Assembly: GCA_035693615.1 (NCBI GenBank)
Contig: DASSGH010000152.1
Span: 1 to 36,626 of the forward strand
DNA: 36,626 bases
Source of the DNA: VAZQ01 sp035693615
GTDB lineage: Bacteria > Pseudomonadota > Alphaproteobacteria > Rhizobiales > Xanthobacteraceae
Reading direction: 5' to 3'
Position numbers and translations under genes: made by a program. The notes beneath the pieces were generated by a model. It made no database searches, was not told where the DNA came from, and saw only the letters and a program-made list of their open reading frames with translations. Numbering within the stretch: position 1 is the stretch's first letter; every line of letters starts with the position of its first letter. Positions 24,528-32,148 of this stretch are shown in pieces.

Positions 24528-25364
24528 ATGCAAAAGTGGAACATGATCATCGACGTGGCCGAGTGCACGAATTGCAATCTGTGCACGCTGGCCGTGATGG
24601 ATGAATATGTCGGCAACGCCTGGCCCGGCTACAGCGCGCCCATGCCGAAGCACGGGCACAAATGGATCAACATCCTGCAGAAGGAGCGGGGGCAGGTGCC
24701 GATGATCGACATCGCCTACGTTCCCACCATGTGCAATCATTGCGACCATGCTCCCTGCATGGCCAAGGCCGGCGACGCGGTGAAGAAACGCGACGATGGG
24801 ATCATTCTCATCGACCCGGAGAAGGCGAGGGGCCGCAAGGAACTGGTCGAAGCCTGTCCGTACGGCCACATGTGGTGGAACGAGGAGTTGCAGCTTCCGC
24901 AGATCTGGCCGTTCGACGCCCACCTCCTGGACCAGGGTTGGCAACAAACGCGCGGCCAGCAATCGTGTCCGACCGGCGCCATGCGGGCGGTCAAGCTCGA
25001 GGACGAGGACATGGCGCGCCTCGCGCGCGAGCAGAACCTCGAAGTGATGAAACCGGAATTGGGCACGCGCCCCCGCGTCTACTACCGCAACCTGTGGCGC
25101 TACTCGAAATGTTTCATCGGCGGCACGCTGGCGGCGGAGAAGAACGGCGTCGTCGATTGCATCGAGGGCGCGCACGTCCGGCTGGTCAAGGATGGCCGAA
25201 CCATTGCGGAGACGACGAGCGACAATTACGGCGATTTCAAATTCGACAAGCTCGAGGAGGGCTCCGGCAGCTATCGCGTCGAAATCTCGGTAATGGGCGG
25301 CGGCGCGACTTCCGTCGAAGCGGTTCTCGGGGCGAGCATCAATCTCGGCGAGATCAGGCTTTAG
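24528..25364 (+). CDS. Fe-S electron-transfer subunit with C-terminal beta-sandwich domain (transhydroxylase beta-like)
   Basis: A 278-residue partner of the molybdoenzyme. The ferredoxin part has Cys13-x2-Cys16-x2-Cys19, Cys69-x2-Cys72-x4-Cys77, Cys110 (EACPYGH) and Cys147 (QSCPTGA). That is eight cysteines, enough for two [4Fe-4S] clusters. The fourth cysteine normally closing each of the first two motifs is Val23 and Ala81. Residues ~205-278 form a Cna-B/carboxypeptidase-regulatory-like strand-rich domain (VVDCIEGAHVRLVKDGRTIAET, NYGDFKFDKLEEGSGSYRVEIS). I recall a beta-barrel domain at this place in transhydroxylase beta. GGAGG lies before the ATG. It would carry electrons to or from the Mo site. 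Confidence 0.88.
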   Translation: MQKWNMIIDVAECTNCNLCTLAVMDEYVGNAWPGYSAPMPKHGHKWINILQKERGQVPMIDIAYVPTMCNHCDHAPCMAKAGDAVKKRDDGIILIDPEKARGRKELVEACPYGHMWWNEELQLPQIWPFDAHLLDQGWQQTRGQQSCPTGAMRAVKLEDEDMARLAREQNLEVMKPELGTRPRVYYRNLWRYSKCFIGGTLAAEKNGVVDCIEGAHVRLVKDGRTIAETTSDNYGDFKFDKLEEGSGSYRVEISVMGGGATSVEAVLGASINLGEIRL

Positions 25365-25376
25365 GGGCGCTGCTCC

Positions 25377-25814
25377 TTGGCATCCCTCTATCAATCGCTC
25401 GCCCCCTGGGCTGAGGCGCTATTGCGCGTGGTGGTGGGGCTCGCGCTCGTTCCCCATGGGCTGCGCAACACCTTCGGTCTGTTTCCAGGAACCGGCGTGC
25501 AGTCGCACAATTTGAGTGAGCTGGCGAAGCAGCTCGACCGCGACGGCTATCATCCCGGACGATTCTGGGCGCCTGCGATCTCGCTCACCCAACTCGTCGC
25601 CGGTCCGATGCTCGCCCTGGGATTGTTCACGCGCTTGGCGGCCTGCCCGATCATCATTTTCCTCATCGTGTCGAATTACGAACGCTGGCGGGTGGGCGGA
25701 TATTTCTGGAACAAGGCCGGCCTCGAGTACACGCTGATGTGGACCGTGGCGGCGTTCTATTTCCTCGTCCACGGCGGCGGGGCGATTTCCCTCGACCATC
25801 TTCTCTTCGGCTAA
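25377..25814 (+). CDS. DoxX-family membrane protein in the molybdoenzyme operon
   Basis: A 145-residue four-helix DoxX protein (EALLRVVVGLALVPHGLRNTFG, LVAGPMLALGLFTRLAACPIIIFL, YTLMWTVAAFYFLVHGGGAISLD). It uses a TTG start at 25377, 12 bases after the Fe-S subunit stop, with AGGGG upstream; no ATG exists near the N-terminus. The tight spacing makes co-transcription with the molybdoenzyme likely. As a small membrane protein it could anchor the complex or pass electrons to the quinone pool, by analogy to DoxD/DoxA. This is inferred. Confidence 0.82.
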   Translation: MASLYQSLAPWAEALLRVVVGLALVPHGLRNTFGLFPGTGVQSHNLSELAKQLDRDGYHPGRFWAPAISLTQLVAGPMLALGLFTRLAACPIIIFLIVSNYERWRVGGYFWNKAGLEYTLMWTVAAFYFLVHGGGAISLDHLLFG

Positions 25815-25924
25815 GAATTCTAGAGCCCCGCCGGCGCTGGAACGTGCAGGCGCCTTTCGCTACCATGCCGGCGAGACACCACGACGCCGTGCATTGGTTT
25901 TTTGCCGAACGAGGAGCTTCGCCC

Positions 25925-26683
25925 GTGAACATCCATGCCAAAGCCAGCCCAGCAAGGACGATGTCCCCTGCGGAATGGGAGAGCCGCGTCGACCTCGCCG
26001 CGGTCTATCGCCTGGTGGCGCATTACGGTTGGGACGACATCATCTACAACCACTGCTCCATGCGCGTTCCTGGCGAAGATCGAAAGCTCCTCATGAAGCG
26101 ACACGAGCTCTTATGGACCGAGGTCACCGCCTCGAATCTGGTCAAGGTCGACATGGACGAGGACCTCGACGAGCGCTCCGGCGTCAATCGTCCGGGCTTC
26201 ACGCTGCATGGGGGAATCCTGCGCGGGCGGCCGGACGTCAACTGCGCCGTGCACGTGCATACCCGGACCGGAATGGCGATTGCGGGACTCAAGAGCGGAT
26301 TGCGGATGCTCTCGCAGGAAGCGGTGCGCTTCTTCGGCTGCATCGGTTACCATCCCTATGAGGGCATCACCGAGGATTTCGCCGAGCGTGAGCGGCTGGT
26401 TGCCCATCTCGGCAGCAATCGCGCCATGATCATGCACAATCACGGGGTGCTCACGGTCGGCAAGAGCGCGCGCGAGGCTTTCATTCTGATGAAGCATCTG
26501 TTGGAAGCCGCCGAAATTCAGTTGGCGATGGAAGCAACCGGCGGCGAGCTGATCGAGATCCCACCCGAAACCTGCAAGAAGACCCTGCTGCAATACGAGA
26601 AGCACGACAGTGGCCGCGGCGTGGCCGACTGGCCGGCGTATCTGCGCATGCTCGACCGTCTCGATCCCAGCTATCGGACCTGA
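25925..26683 (+). CDS. Class II aldolase/adducin-family protein
   Basis: A 252-residue class II aldolase/adducin-domain protein. Zinc-ligand histidines are present in AVHVHTRTG (His110, His112) and HNHGVLTVG (His173). The NRPGFTLHGGILRGRPDVNC stretch replaces the glutamate-containing motif of fuculose-phosphate aldolase, as in the adducin-like decarboxylase/unknown branch. The GTG at 25925 follows a perfect GAGGAG ribosome-binding site; an upstream in-frame ATG at 25865 is possible. It lies 110 bases after the DoxX gene in the same direction. Retro-aldol or decarboxylation of a product of the molybdoenzyme pathway is conceivable but not shown. Confidence 0.82.
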   Translation: MNIHAKASPARTMSPAEWESRVDLAAVYRLVAHYGWDDIIYNHCSMRVPGEDRKLLMKRHELLWTEVTASNLVKVDMDEDLDERSGVNRPGFTLHGGILRGRPDVNCAVHVHTRTGMAIAGLKSGLRMLSQEAVRFFGCIGYHPYEGITEDFAERERLVAHLGSNRAMIMHNHGVLTVGKSAREAFILMKHLLEAAEIQLAMEATGGELIEIPPETCKKTLLQYEKHDSGRGVADWPAYLRMLDRLDPSYRT

Positions 26684-26859
26684 CGCGCGAAGGTCGGCAC
26701 AACAGATTTGTTCCGCGCGCGAGGGCGCCGCGCGAGGCACTTCCCATGACCAGAAGGCATAGTCGGATTGCGCCGCGCTAGTGTATGATGCCGCTGCCCG
26801 TCGTGGTGCGCGCGAGCGTTGCATAGGACGCCGGGGTCAGTCCACAAGGAGCTTCCATC

Positions 26860-28053
26860 ATGCTCGACGTCGTCAAAAGCGTTCCACCGTCAATTCCGTT
26901 CGACGCCGATCGGCTGGACCGCCTGATGGACGACGCCGGGATCGATCTCCTGGTCACGACCTCGAAGCACAACGTGCAGTATTTGCTCGGCGGGCATCGC
27001 GCCTTTTTCTTCGAATCCATGGATGCGATGGGATTGAGCCGCTATCTGCCGATCCTCGTCTATCCCAAGGGGGCCCGGCAAAAGGCCGCTTATTTCGGCC
27101 ATCGCATGGAAGGCTTTCAGAAGGAAAACAGTCCGTTCTGGGTATCGGAGTCGCAGACCAACTCGTCCGGCACGCTCGATGCCATGCAAAAGGCGATCGA
27201 CTACATGCGCAAATCCGGAGCAAAACCGCGCCGGATCGCCGCCGAGCTCGCGTTCCTGCCGGTCGATGCCGGGAACGCGCTACGCAATGCCTTCGCCGAC
27301 AGCGAGATCGTCGACGCCCTGTTCGTGCTCGAGCGGCTGCGCGCGGTCAAAAGCCCCGAGGAATTGCGCAAGCTGCGCATCGCCTCCGAAGGCGTGATCG
27401 AATCGATGCTGGCCGTGATCGCCAATCACGGCCCGGGCGCGAGCAAGCGCGAGCTGACCGAAGCACTGCGCCGGGAGGAGACCAACCGCGGGCTCGTCTT
27501 CGACTATTGCCTGATCACGGCGGGATCGAGTCTCAATCGCGCGCCGTCGGACCAGAAATGGAATGAGGGCGAGGTGCTCTCGCTCGATTCCGGGGGTAAC
27601 TATCACGGCTACATCGGCGATCTCTGTCGGATGGCGATCCACGGCGAGCCGGATGCGGAGCTTGACGACCTTTTGGCCGAAATTGAGCAGATTCAGCGCG
27701 CGGCAATGAAGCCGATCAAGGCGGGAACGGTCGCCGGTGCGATCTACGCCGCGGCCGAACCGCTGGTGCAGAAATCCAAGCACCACAATCATATGCACTT
27801 CCTCGCTCACGGCATGGGGCTGGTCAGTCACGAGGCGCCGCGGCTCACCGCCACCGGCCCGGTGCCCTATGACGCCTACGACGCGAAGCGCCCGCTGGAA
27901 ACCGGAATGGTGGTTTCGGTCGAGACCACGCTCCAGCATCCGCATCGCGGGTTCATCAAGCTCGAAGACACCGTCGCGGTCACCGACCGCGGCTTTGATA
28001 TCTACGGTGAGGGCGGTCGTGGCTGGAACCGGGGCGGCACCGCGCTACGGTGA
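26860..28053 (+). CDS. M24-family metallopeptidase (Xaa-Pro dipeptidase/creatinase-like)
   Basis: A 397-residue pita-bread-fold protein. An N-terminal creatinase-like domain (to about 165) is followed by the catalytic domain with all five dinuclear metal ligands: Asp243 and Asp254 (LDSGGNYHGYIGD), His317 (FLAHGMGL), Glu355 (VSVETTL) and Glu369 (IKLEDTV). This favours real metallopeptidase activity over creatinase, which lacks the metals. AAGGAG lies before the ATG. A palindrome GCGGGCGCCCGC (28058-28069) sits just after the stop, without a T-run. Neighbouring catabolic genes suggest hydrolysis of an amide or proline-type bond in a nutrient, but specificity is unknown. Confidence 0.87.
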   Translation: MLDVVKSVPPSIPFDADRLDRLMDDAGIDLLVTTSKHNVQYLLGGHRAFFFESMDAMGLSRYLPILVYPKGARQKAAYFGHRMEGFQKENSPFWVSESQTNSSGTLDAMQKAIDYMRKSGAKPRRIAAELAFLPVDAGNALRNAFADSEIVDALFVLERLRAVKSPEELRKLRIASEGVIESMLAVIANHGPGASKRELTEALRREETNRGLVFDYCLITAGSSLNRAPSDQKWNEGEVLSLDSGGNYHGYIGDLCRMAIHGEPDAELDDLLAEIEQIQRAAMKPIKAGTVAGAIYAAAEPLVQKSKHHNHMHFLAHGMGLVSHEAPRLTATGPVPYDAYDAKRPLETGMVVSVETTLQHPHRGFIKLEDTVAVTDRGFDIYGEGGRGWNRGGTALR

Positions 28054-28225
28054 GTGAGCGGGCGCCCGCGCGGGGACTCCTTGCGCGTAGCGATGAATTC
28101 AGCGGTGTCGAAGGACTACTCCAACCTGACCGGAGCGCAGCCGGCGAAAACAGCCACGCGCCGCGCAAAGATACTGCTCAGGAGGGCTAAACGAAGGGGC
28201 GGGGGAAGAGCTAGGTTCGCGTCGC

Positions 28226-28247
28226 GGGCCGGTTGCAACACCGGCCC
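28226..28247. terminator. Perfect 8-bp hairpin downstream of a minus-strand microprotein gene
   Basis: GGGCCGGT (28226-28233) pairs with ACCGGCCC (28240-28247) around a 6-base loop. It starts 17 bases past the stop of the 33-codon minus-strand ORF. No T-run follows on either strand. Confidence 0.4.
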
Positions 28248-28263
28248 AGCCACACCGAGCGAA

Positions 28264-28365
28264 TTAGATGCTCAGCGCGAGCAATGCTACCGCGCCGATA
28301 CCCACGACCAGGATCACCAAGGCGACCGGGTCGTAATCGAGCCAATGTCTACTTTGTACATTCAT
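28264..28365 (-). CDS. Possible 33-residue single-helix membrane microprotein
   Basis: ATG at 28365-28363 with GAGG 7-10 bases upstream, TAA at 28264-28266. The product opens MNVQSRHWLDYDP and then has one uninterrupted hydrophobic helix (VALVILVVGIGAVALLALSI). A charged head plus a perfect membrane helix, the ribosome-binding site and a hairpin after the stop together support a real small gene. It fits no family I recognise. Confidence 0.5.
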   Translation of the reverse strand: MNVQSRHWLDYDPVALVILVVGIGAVALLALSI

Positions 28366-28689
28366 GACGCACCTCGCCCTGAAAGTCGCATCCACTCTTG
28401 TCCACTCCCTATCGAGGGCGGCTGATGGCTTGCGTCTCTATTAGTCGCGGCTGAGGGGCCGAAGGTTCAAAACCTGGGGGCTGCGGCAAACGAATTGCGC
28501 ACCGCCACCGCGGCGCTACTAACCATCTGACGCTGCTTGCCATATTTCTCCACGCCCGATCGCGCTGCTCGCGCCGGGGGAGCCGCAAGATGGCAGCATT
28601 GTGGCTCGGCGCCCGCCCGGGGCGCACACCCTATGGGGCGGCGGCTCGTCGAGGCGCGCATCCGCGTTTGCAGGTATGCGGGCCAGCGC
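28366..28689. other. Intergenic stretch without a supported gene
   Basis: No convincing reading frame: the short minus-strand frames at 28409-28661 lack ribosome-binding sites and recognisable content. The one visible structure is a hairpin at 28580-28607, GAGCCGCAA pairing with TTGTGGCTC (one G-T pair) around a 10-base loop, about 80 bases past the bdhA stop. It may end that transcript, but no T-run follows. Confidence 0.5.
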
Positions 28690-29469
28690 TCACTGCATGA
28701 ACCAGCCGTGGCTCACGACCAGCGACTGTCCGGTCAGGGCATTGCTTTCGAAGCCGGCAAAAAATACCGCCGTCTCCGCCACGTCGGCCACGGTGGTGAA
28801 TTCGCCGTCGACCGTGTCCTTCAGCATCACCTTCTTGATGACCTCGGCTTCCGAAATGCCGAGTTCCTTGGCCTGTTCGGGGATCTGCTTGTCGACCAGC
28901 GGGGTGCGCACGAAGCCCGGGCAAATGACGTTGGCGCGCACGCCGTGTTTGGCGCCTTCCTTCGCGACCACTTTGGCGAGCCCGATCAATCCGTGCTTGG
29001 CGGTCACGTAGGGCGCCTTCAATACCGAGGCCTCCTTCGAGTGCACTGATCCCATGTAGATGATGCTTCCGCCCGAACCCTGCTTGTACATTCGCTGCAG
29101 GACGGCGCGGGTGGTCAGAAACGCGCCGTCGAGATGGATGCTTAAGAGCTTCTTCCAGTCCCCGAACTTGAACTGATCGAGCGGGGCGACAATCTGGATG
29201 CCGGCATTGCTCACCAGCACGTCGATCTTCCCGAACTGATCTACGGTGCGCGCGACCCCGGCCTCTACCTGCTCCTCGTTGGTTACGTCCATGACGACGC
29301 CCAGCGCTTTGCGGCTATCGCCGCACTCCGCCGCGACGGCATCCGCGGCATTTTGATTGAGATCGGCGATCACGACGCGCGCCCCCTCGCGCGCGAAGGT
29401 TTTGGCGATCTCCTTGCCGATGCCGCTGGCGGCACCGGTGACGATGGCAACCTTGTCCTTGAGGCGCAT
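28690..29469 (-). CDS. bdhA: (R)-3-hydroxybutyrate dehydrogenase (SDR family)
   Basis: A 259-residue classical short-chain dehydrogenase. It has the NAD-binding TGAASGIGKE (11-20), NAG (88-90) and the catalytic Ser141, Tyr154 and Lys158 (YVTAKHG). The insert SKEASVLKAPYVTAKHGLIGLAKVVAKEGAKHGVRANVICPGFVRTPLV and the end VVSHGWFMQ are those of D-3-hydroxybutyrate dehydrogenases. It interconverts 3-hydroxybutyrate and acetoacetate, a step in using polyhydroxybutyrate. Its ATG is one base after the TGA of the upstream 54-codon adc remnant, so translation is probably coupled to it. Confidence 0.92.
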   Translation of the reverse strand: MRLKDKVAIVTGAASGIGKEIAKTFAREGARVVIADLNQNAADAVAAECGDSRKALGVVMDVTNEEQVEAGVARTVDQFGKIDVLVSNAGIQIVAPLDQFKFGDWKKLLSIHLDGAFLTTRAVLQRMYKQGSGGSIIYMGSVHSKEASVLKAPYVTAKHGLIGLAKVVAKEGAKHGVRANVICPGFVRTPLVDKQIPEQAKELGISEAEVIKKVMLKDTVDGEFTTVADVAETAVFFAGFESNALTGQSLVVSHGWFMQ

Positions 29470-29470
29470 G

Positions 29471-29635
29471 TCACGCCGCTCCCGCGGTGGCCGGCTTGGG
29501 CGCCGACTCCCGCTTCGCAGGCGAGCCGAGATAGTCGTAGGCGACCTTGCCGAGGCCGAGCGTCGGGCCCGGCGGATAGGCCGGGCTCGTCAACGGCATG
29601 GCGAAGGCACGCGCCTTGACCTCTGCTTCCTTCAT
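29471..29635 (-). pseudogene. adc: Acetoacetate decarboxylase remnant with large in-frame internal deletion
   Basis: A 54-codon frame whose first 24 residues (ending AFAMPLTSPAYPPGP) are the conserved N-terminus of acetoacetate decarboxylase. From residue 25 it continues as TLGLGKVAYDYL, which matches the C-terminal segment of the same enzyme, followed by a low-complexity tail. The roughly 190-200 residues between them, including the catalytic lysine, are missing, yet the frame is kept. The start has a perfect AAAGGAG ribosome-binding site 7 bases upstream, and the stop is followed by C and the bdhA ATG. Full-length adc normally precedes bdhA in related bacteria, as I recall. The remnant cannot decarboxylate, but it can still deliver ribosomes to bdhA. 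Confidence 0.78.
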
Positions 29636-29714
29636 GTCGCGCTCCTTTGTGAAATCAGTCGATATCGAGCGGGGCCGCTCTCATTCGCGACCATCGCATT
29701 TCAATGACAGGGTT

Positions 29715-30032
29715 CTAACGTTTTTCCATCTGCGCTGCATCGACCCCCATTTGCAGGCAGACGAGAACTTCGACGTAGCTGGGGTCGCCGCCCGTCTCGG
29801 TGGTGGCAACGCACCGCTGGCGAAGGGCTGGGGGGAATTGCGACCACTGCCGTTCCAGTTCGCTGTGCGCGCTTTTCTCGTCCGAGAGGCACTGCCGCAG
29901 GCTCTCGTCCAAGCTCAAGCTGCTGCCCATCTTCGCTGCCGCGCGGCAACCGGCTTCGACATCGAGAGTGGGAACGCCGTCGGCGACCAACAGGGCGCCG
30001 CCGAGCGCGAAAAGCACGGCCGATGGAAACAT
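29715..30032 (-). CDS. Small secreted protein of unknown function
   Basis: A 105-residue protein with a hydrophobic N-terminus (PSAVLFALGGALLVADG) that looks like a signal peptide or anchor. Four cysteines occur in the mature part (GCRAAAK, QCLSDE, RCVATTE, VCLQMG), an even number that could form two disulfides. SLSLDESLRQCLSDEKSAHSELERQWSQFPPALRQRC is helix-rich. GGGAG precedes the ATG. It starts 31 bases after the stop of the larger secreted protein and is probably co-transcribed with it. Similar proteins occur in rhizobial genomes as hypotheticals; no function is known to me. Confidence 0.65.
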   Translation of the reverse strand: MFPSAVLFALGGALLVADGVPTLDVEAGCRAAAKMGSSLSLDESLRQCLSDEKSAHSELERQWSQFPPALRQRCVATTETGGDPSYVEVLVCLQMGVDAAQMEKR

Positions 30033-30063
30033 CTGGGCTCTCCCGCCTCGCGCGTTTGCCGGC

Positions 30064-30687
30064 CTATTGTACCGCCGAGGACGGCGGATTGAGCTTGCAG
30101 CTGTTGAGCACCGCGTAATAACCCTTATCGTCTTGTCGAAAGCTGACCGCGGCCGTGAACACGTAGGAACCGCGCTTGGGCTCCTTGAGTTCGTACACCC
30201 ACCAGTTTGTCACTTGACCGGGACGGTTCGAGAATTCGGCGCAGGTCCCGTCAGGCCCGTCGATGATCGGGACGCTTTGCATCTCGTAGCGGTAGTTCTT
30301 TGCGTTCGGCCAGGCGACGCCGATCGCGAAGCTCGGCCGCTCGTAATCCAAAGGAAACGCCAGCGACAGATTGTTCGGGTCGCCGCAGTTCGGAAAGGTA
30401 GTGACGAATTCCGGCTTGCCGGTGCAAATCATGATGGGTGCGCCGTTGCTCCAGTCGATTCCGCCCGGGAGCGCGCCCCAATGGGTCTGGCAGCAGGTTT
30501 GCACCGGAACCGCCGGCCAGCCGGTCGGAGTCTGAAACGACGTGCTCTGGCTGCTGACGCAATAATTCGTGGTGCAGGCATATTGCGCCGACGCCGGGGC
30601 CAAAGCTGAAAGAGTCGAGACGGCCAGCGTGAGAAGCCAAGGCAACGCGGTCGTGTGTGCATGGTCAACGGCCAGGGTGGTAGCCAT
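30064..30687 (-). CDS. Secreted cysteine-rich protein of unknown function
   Basis: A 207-residue protein with a signal peptide (LPWLLTLAVSTLSALAPASA, cleavage before QYA). The mature chain has eight cysteines (Cys38, 43, 65, 66 and one each in MICTG, PNCGD, GTCAEF and NSCKL), consistent with four disulfides in the periplasm or outside. The second half is strand-rich, with aromatic clusters such as NYRYEMQSVPIIDG and NWWVYELKEP. GAGGAGC lies before the ATG. I recognise no family. It is divergent from the RND pump operon and heads a two-gene unit with the small secreted protein. Confidence 0.7.
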   Translation of the reverse strand: MATTLAVDHAHTTALPWLLTLAVSTLSALAPASAQYACTTNYCVSSQSTSFQTPTGWPAVPVQTCCQTHWGALPGGIDWSNGAPIMICTGKPEFVTTFPNCGDPNNLSLAFPLDYERPSFAIGVAWPNAKNYRYEMQSVPIIDGPDGTCAEFSNRPGQVTNWWVYELKEPKRGSYVFTAAVSFRQDDKGYYAVLNSCKLNPPSSAVQ

Positions 30688-30798
30688 CGCTTGCTCCTCG
30701 TGCCGGCCTTTTGCCGGGGCTCAGGCCGCTGATGTACACTACCATGCAAAATGCGCAAACGATGGAGCAGCTGCGGGCTGCCGTTGCGCCCGCGCGAC

Positions 30799-30849
30799 TT
30801 GGCTCGGGGCTCGAGTGCGGCATCTTTGGCTCAAGCCAAACTATTGGCT
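30799..30849. promoter_or_regulatory. Candidate operator region upstream of the RND pump
   Basis: The palindrome TTTGGCT-CA-AGCCAAA lies at 30825-30840. Two further TTGGCT half-sites in the same orientation are at 30799-30804 and 30844-30849. TetR-type repressors of RND pumps often bind such palindromes between divergent genes. No regulator gene is in the window. Confidence 0.4.
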
Positions 30850-30954
30850 GGCGCGAAAACAACAACACGTCGTAACCTGCCTGCAGCGCGACGAGGGTCG
30901 ATCTTGGTCCTATTGTCTGAACATTCACCGGTACGACCGGCGCACAGGGCGAAC

Positions 30955-32139
30955 ATGGCGCGCCTCGCAAAAGCGCTGCGGCGCGCAACCGGCGTTCCCG
31001 TTCTCGCCGGCGCTGCGATGGCTTTGCTGCTGGGCGCATGCGGGAAAGAAAATCAATACGTCGCTCCGCCGCCGCCCAAGGTGATCGTGCAATTGCCGCT
31101 CCAGCAGACGGTCACGCCCTACCTCGAAGCGACCGGCAATGTCGCCTCGGAGAATAACATCAAGCTGGTCGCGCGTGTGGAAGGCTACATCCAGGAAATC
31201 AAGTACAAGGACGGCGACGTGGTGAAGAAGGGTTCGCCCTTGTTCATCATCGAACCTGAGCCCTACAAAGTGCAATTGGAGCAGGCGCAAGCAGCGGCGG
31301 AAGGCGCCAAGGCGACGCTGGTCAACGCCGAAGCCGAGTTCACGCGCCAGGAGCAATTGCAAGCCAAGGACGTTTCGACCCAGGCCAATCTCGACAAGGC
31401 GCGTGCCAACCGCGACACCGCCCGCGCGAACGTGCTGCAGGCCCAGGCGAATGTTCAAACCGCCGAGATCAACCTCGGCTACACGACCGTGTCGGCCCCG
31501 TTCGACGGCGTGGTGACGGCGCGCAAAGTTTCCGTTGGCGAGCTGGTCGGGGGCGGCCATACCACGGAGCTCGCGACCATCGTGCAGATGAATCCAATCT
31601 GGGTCTGGTTCAATCTCAGCGAGCGCGACGTGCAACGGGTGCGCGAGCAAGTGGCGAAGCGGGGCGAGACTGTCAGCGATTTCGTCGGCAAGGTCCCGAT
31701 CCAGGTCGGTTTACAAACCGACAACGGCTACCCCCACAAGGGCGTGCTCGACTACGTGTCCCCCGAGGTCAATCAGTCGACTGGCACGTTGCTGGTGCGC
31801 GCCGCTTTCGAGAACGACAACCGTCAATTGCTGCCGGGATATTTCGTTCGCGTGCGCGTGCCGCTTTACCCCGAGCAGGCGCTGCTCGTTCCGGAGGTTG
31901 CGGTTGGAAGCGACCAGGCAGGTCGCTATGTGCTCGTCGTCAACGCCGACGGCATCGTCGAGCAGCGCCGGGTGCAGCTCGGGCAGACCGTCGGCGAGAT
32001 GCGCGTTGTCGACAGCGGCCTCAAGCCTGACGAGCGCGTGGTCGTCTCCGGCATCCTCGACGCCGTGCCGGGCCAGAAAGTAGATCCGGAGCTACAGACG
32101 CCGAAAGCCGCGGCGGCTGAACCGGCCGGATCGCAATAG
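30955..32139 (+). CDS. RND efflux pump periplasmic adaptor (membrane fusion lipoprotein)
   Basis: A 394-residue adaptor of the AcrA/MexA type. The lipobox LLGACG puts the lipidated cysteine at residue 29. Half-lipoyl motifs flank the coiled-coil hairpin: ARVEGYIQEIKYKDGDVVKKGSPLFIIEPEPYK, an alanine/glutamine-rich helical hairpin (about 95-165), and TVSAPFDGVVTARKVSVGELV. The beta-barrel part follows (LLVRAAFENDNRQLLPGYFVRVRV). ATG 30955 was chosen because the signal and lipobox follow directly; the longer frame to 30751 crosses the candidate operator. It links the RND transporter encoded 9 bases downstream to an outer-membrane channel, which is not in the window. Confidence 0.9.
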   Translation: MARLAKALRRATGVPVLAGAAMALLLGACGKENQYVAPPPPKVIVQLPLQQTVTPYLEATGNVASENNIKLVARVEGYIQEIKYKDGDVVKKGSPLFIIEPEPYKVQLEQAQAAAEGAKATLVNAEAEFTRQEQLQAKDVSTQANLDKARANRDTARANVLQAQANVQTAEINLGYTTVSAPFDGVVTARKVSVGELVGGGHTTELATIVQMNPIWVWFNLSERDVQRVREQVAKRGETVSDFVGKVPIQVGLQTDNGYPHKGVLDYVSPEVNQSTGTLLVRAAFENDNRQLLPGYFVRVRVPLYPEQALLVPEVAVGSDQAGRYVLVVNADGIVEQRRVQLGQTVGEMRVVDSGLKPDERVVVSGILDAVPGQKVDPELQTPKAAAAEPAGSQ

Positions 32140-32148
32140 CCGCGCGTC

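Noticed and set aside
24216..25394. 392-codon open frame on the minus strand
   Set aside because: It is antisense to the end of the Mo subunit and the whole Fe-S subunit, both well supported.
28409..28661. Short minus-strand frames upstream of the microprotein
   Set aside because: No ribosome-binding site, no hydrophobic or conserved segment, and composition of random high-GC frames.
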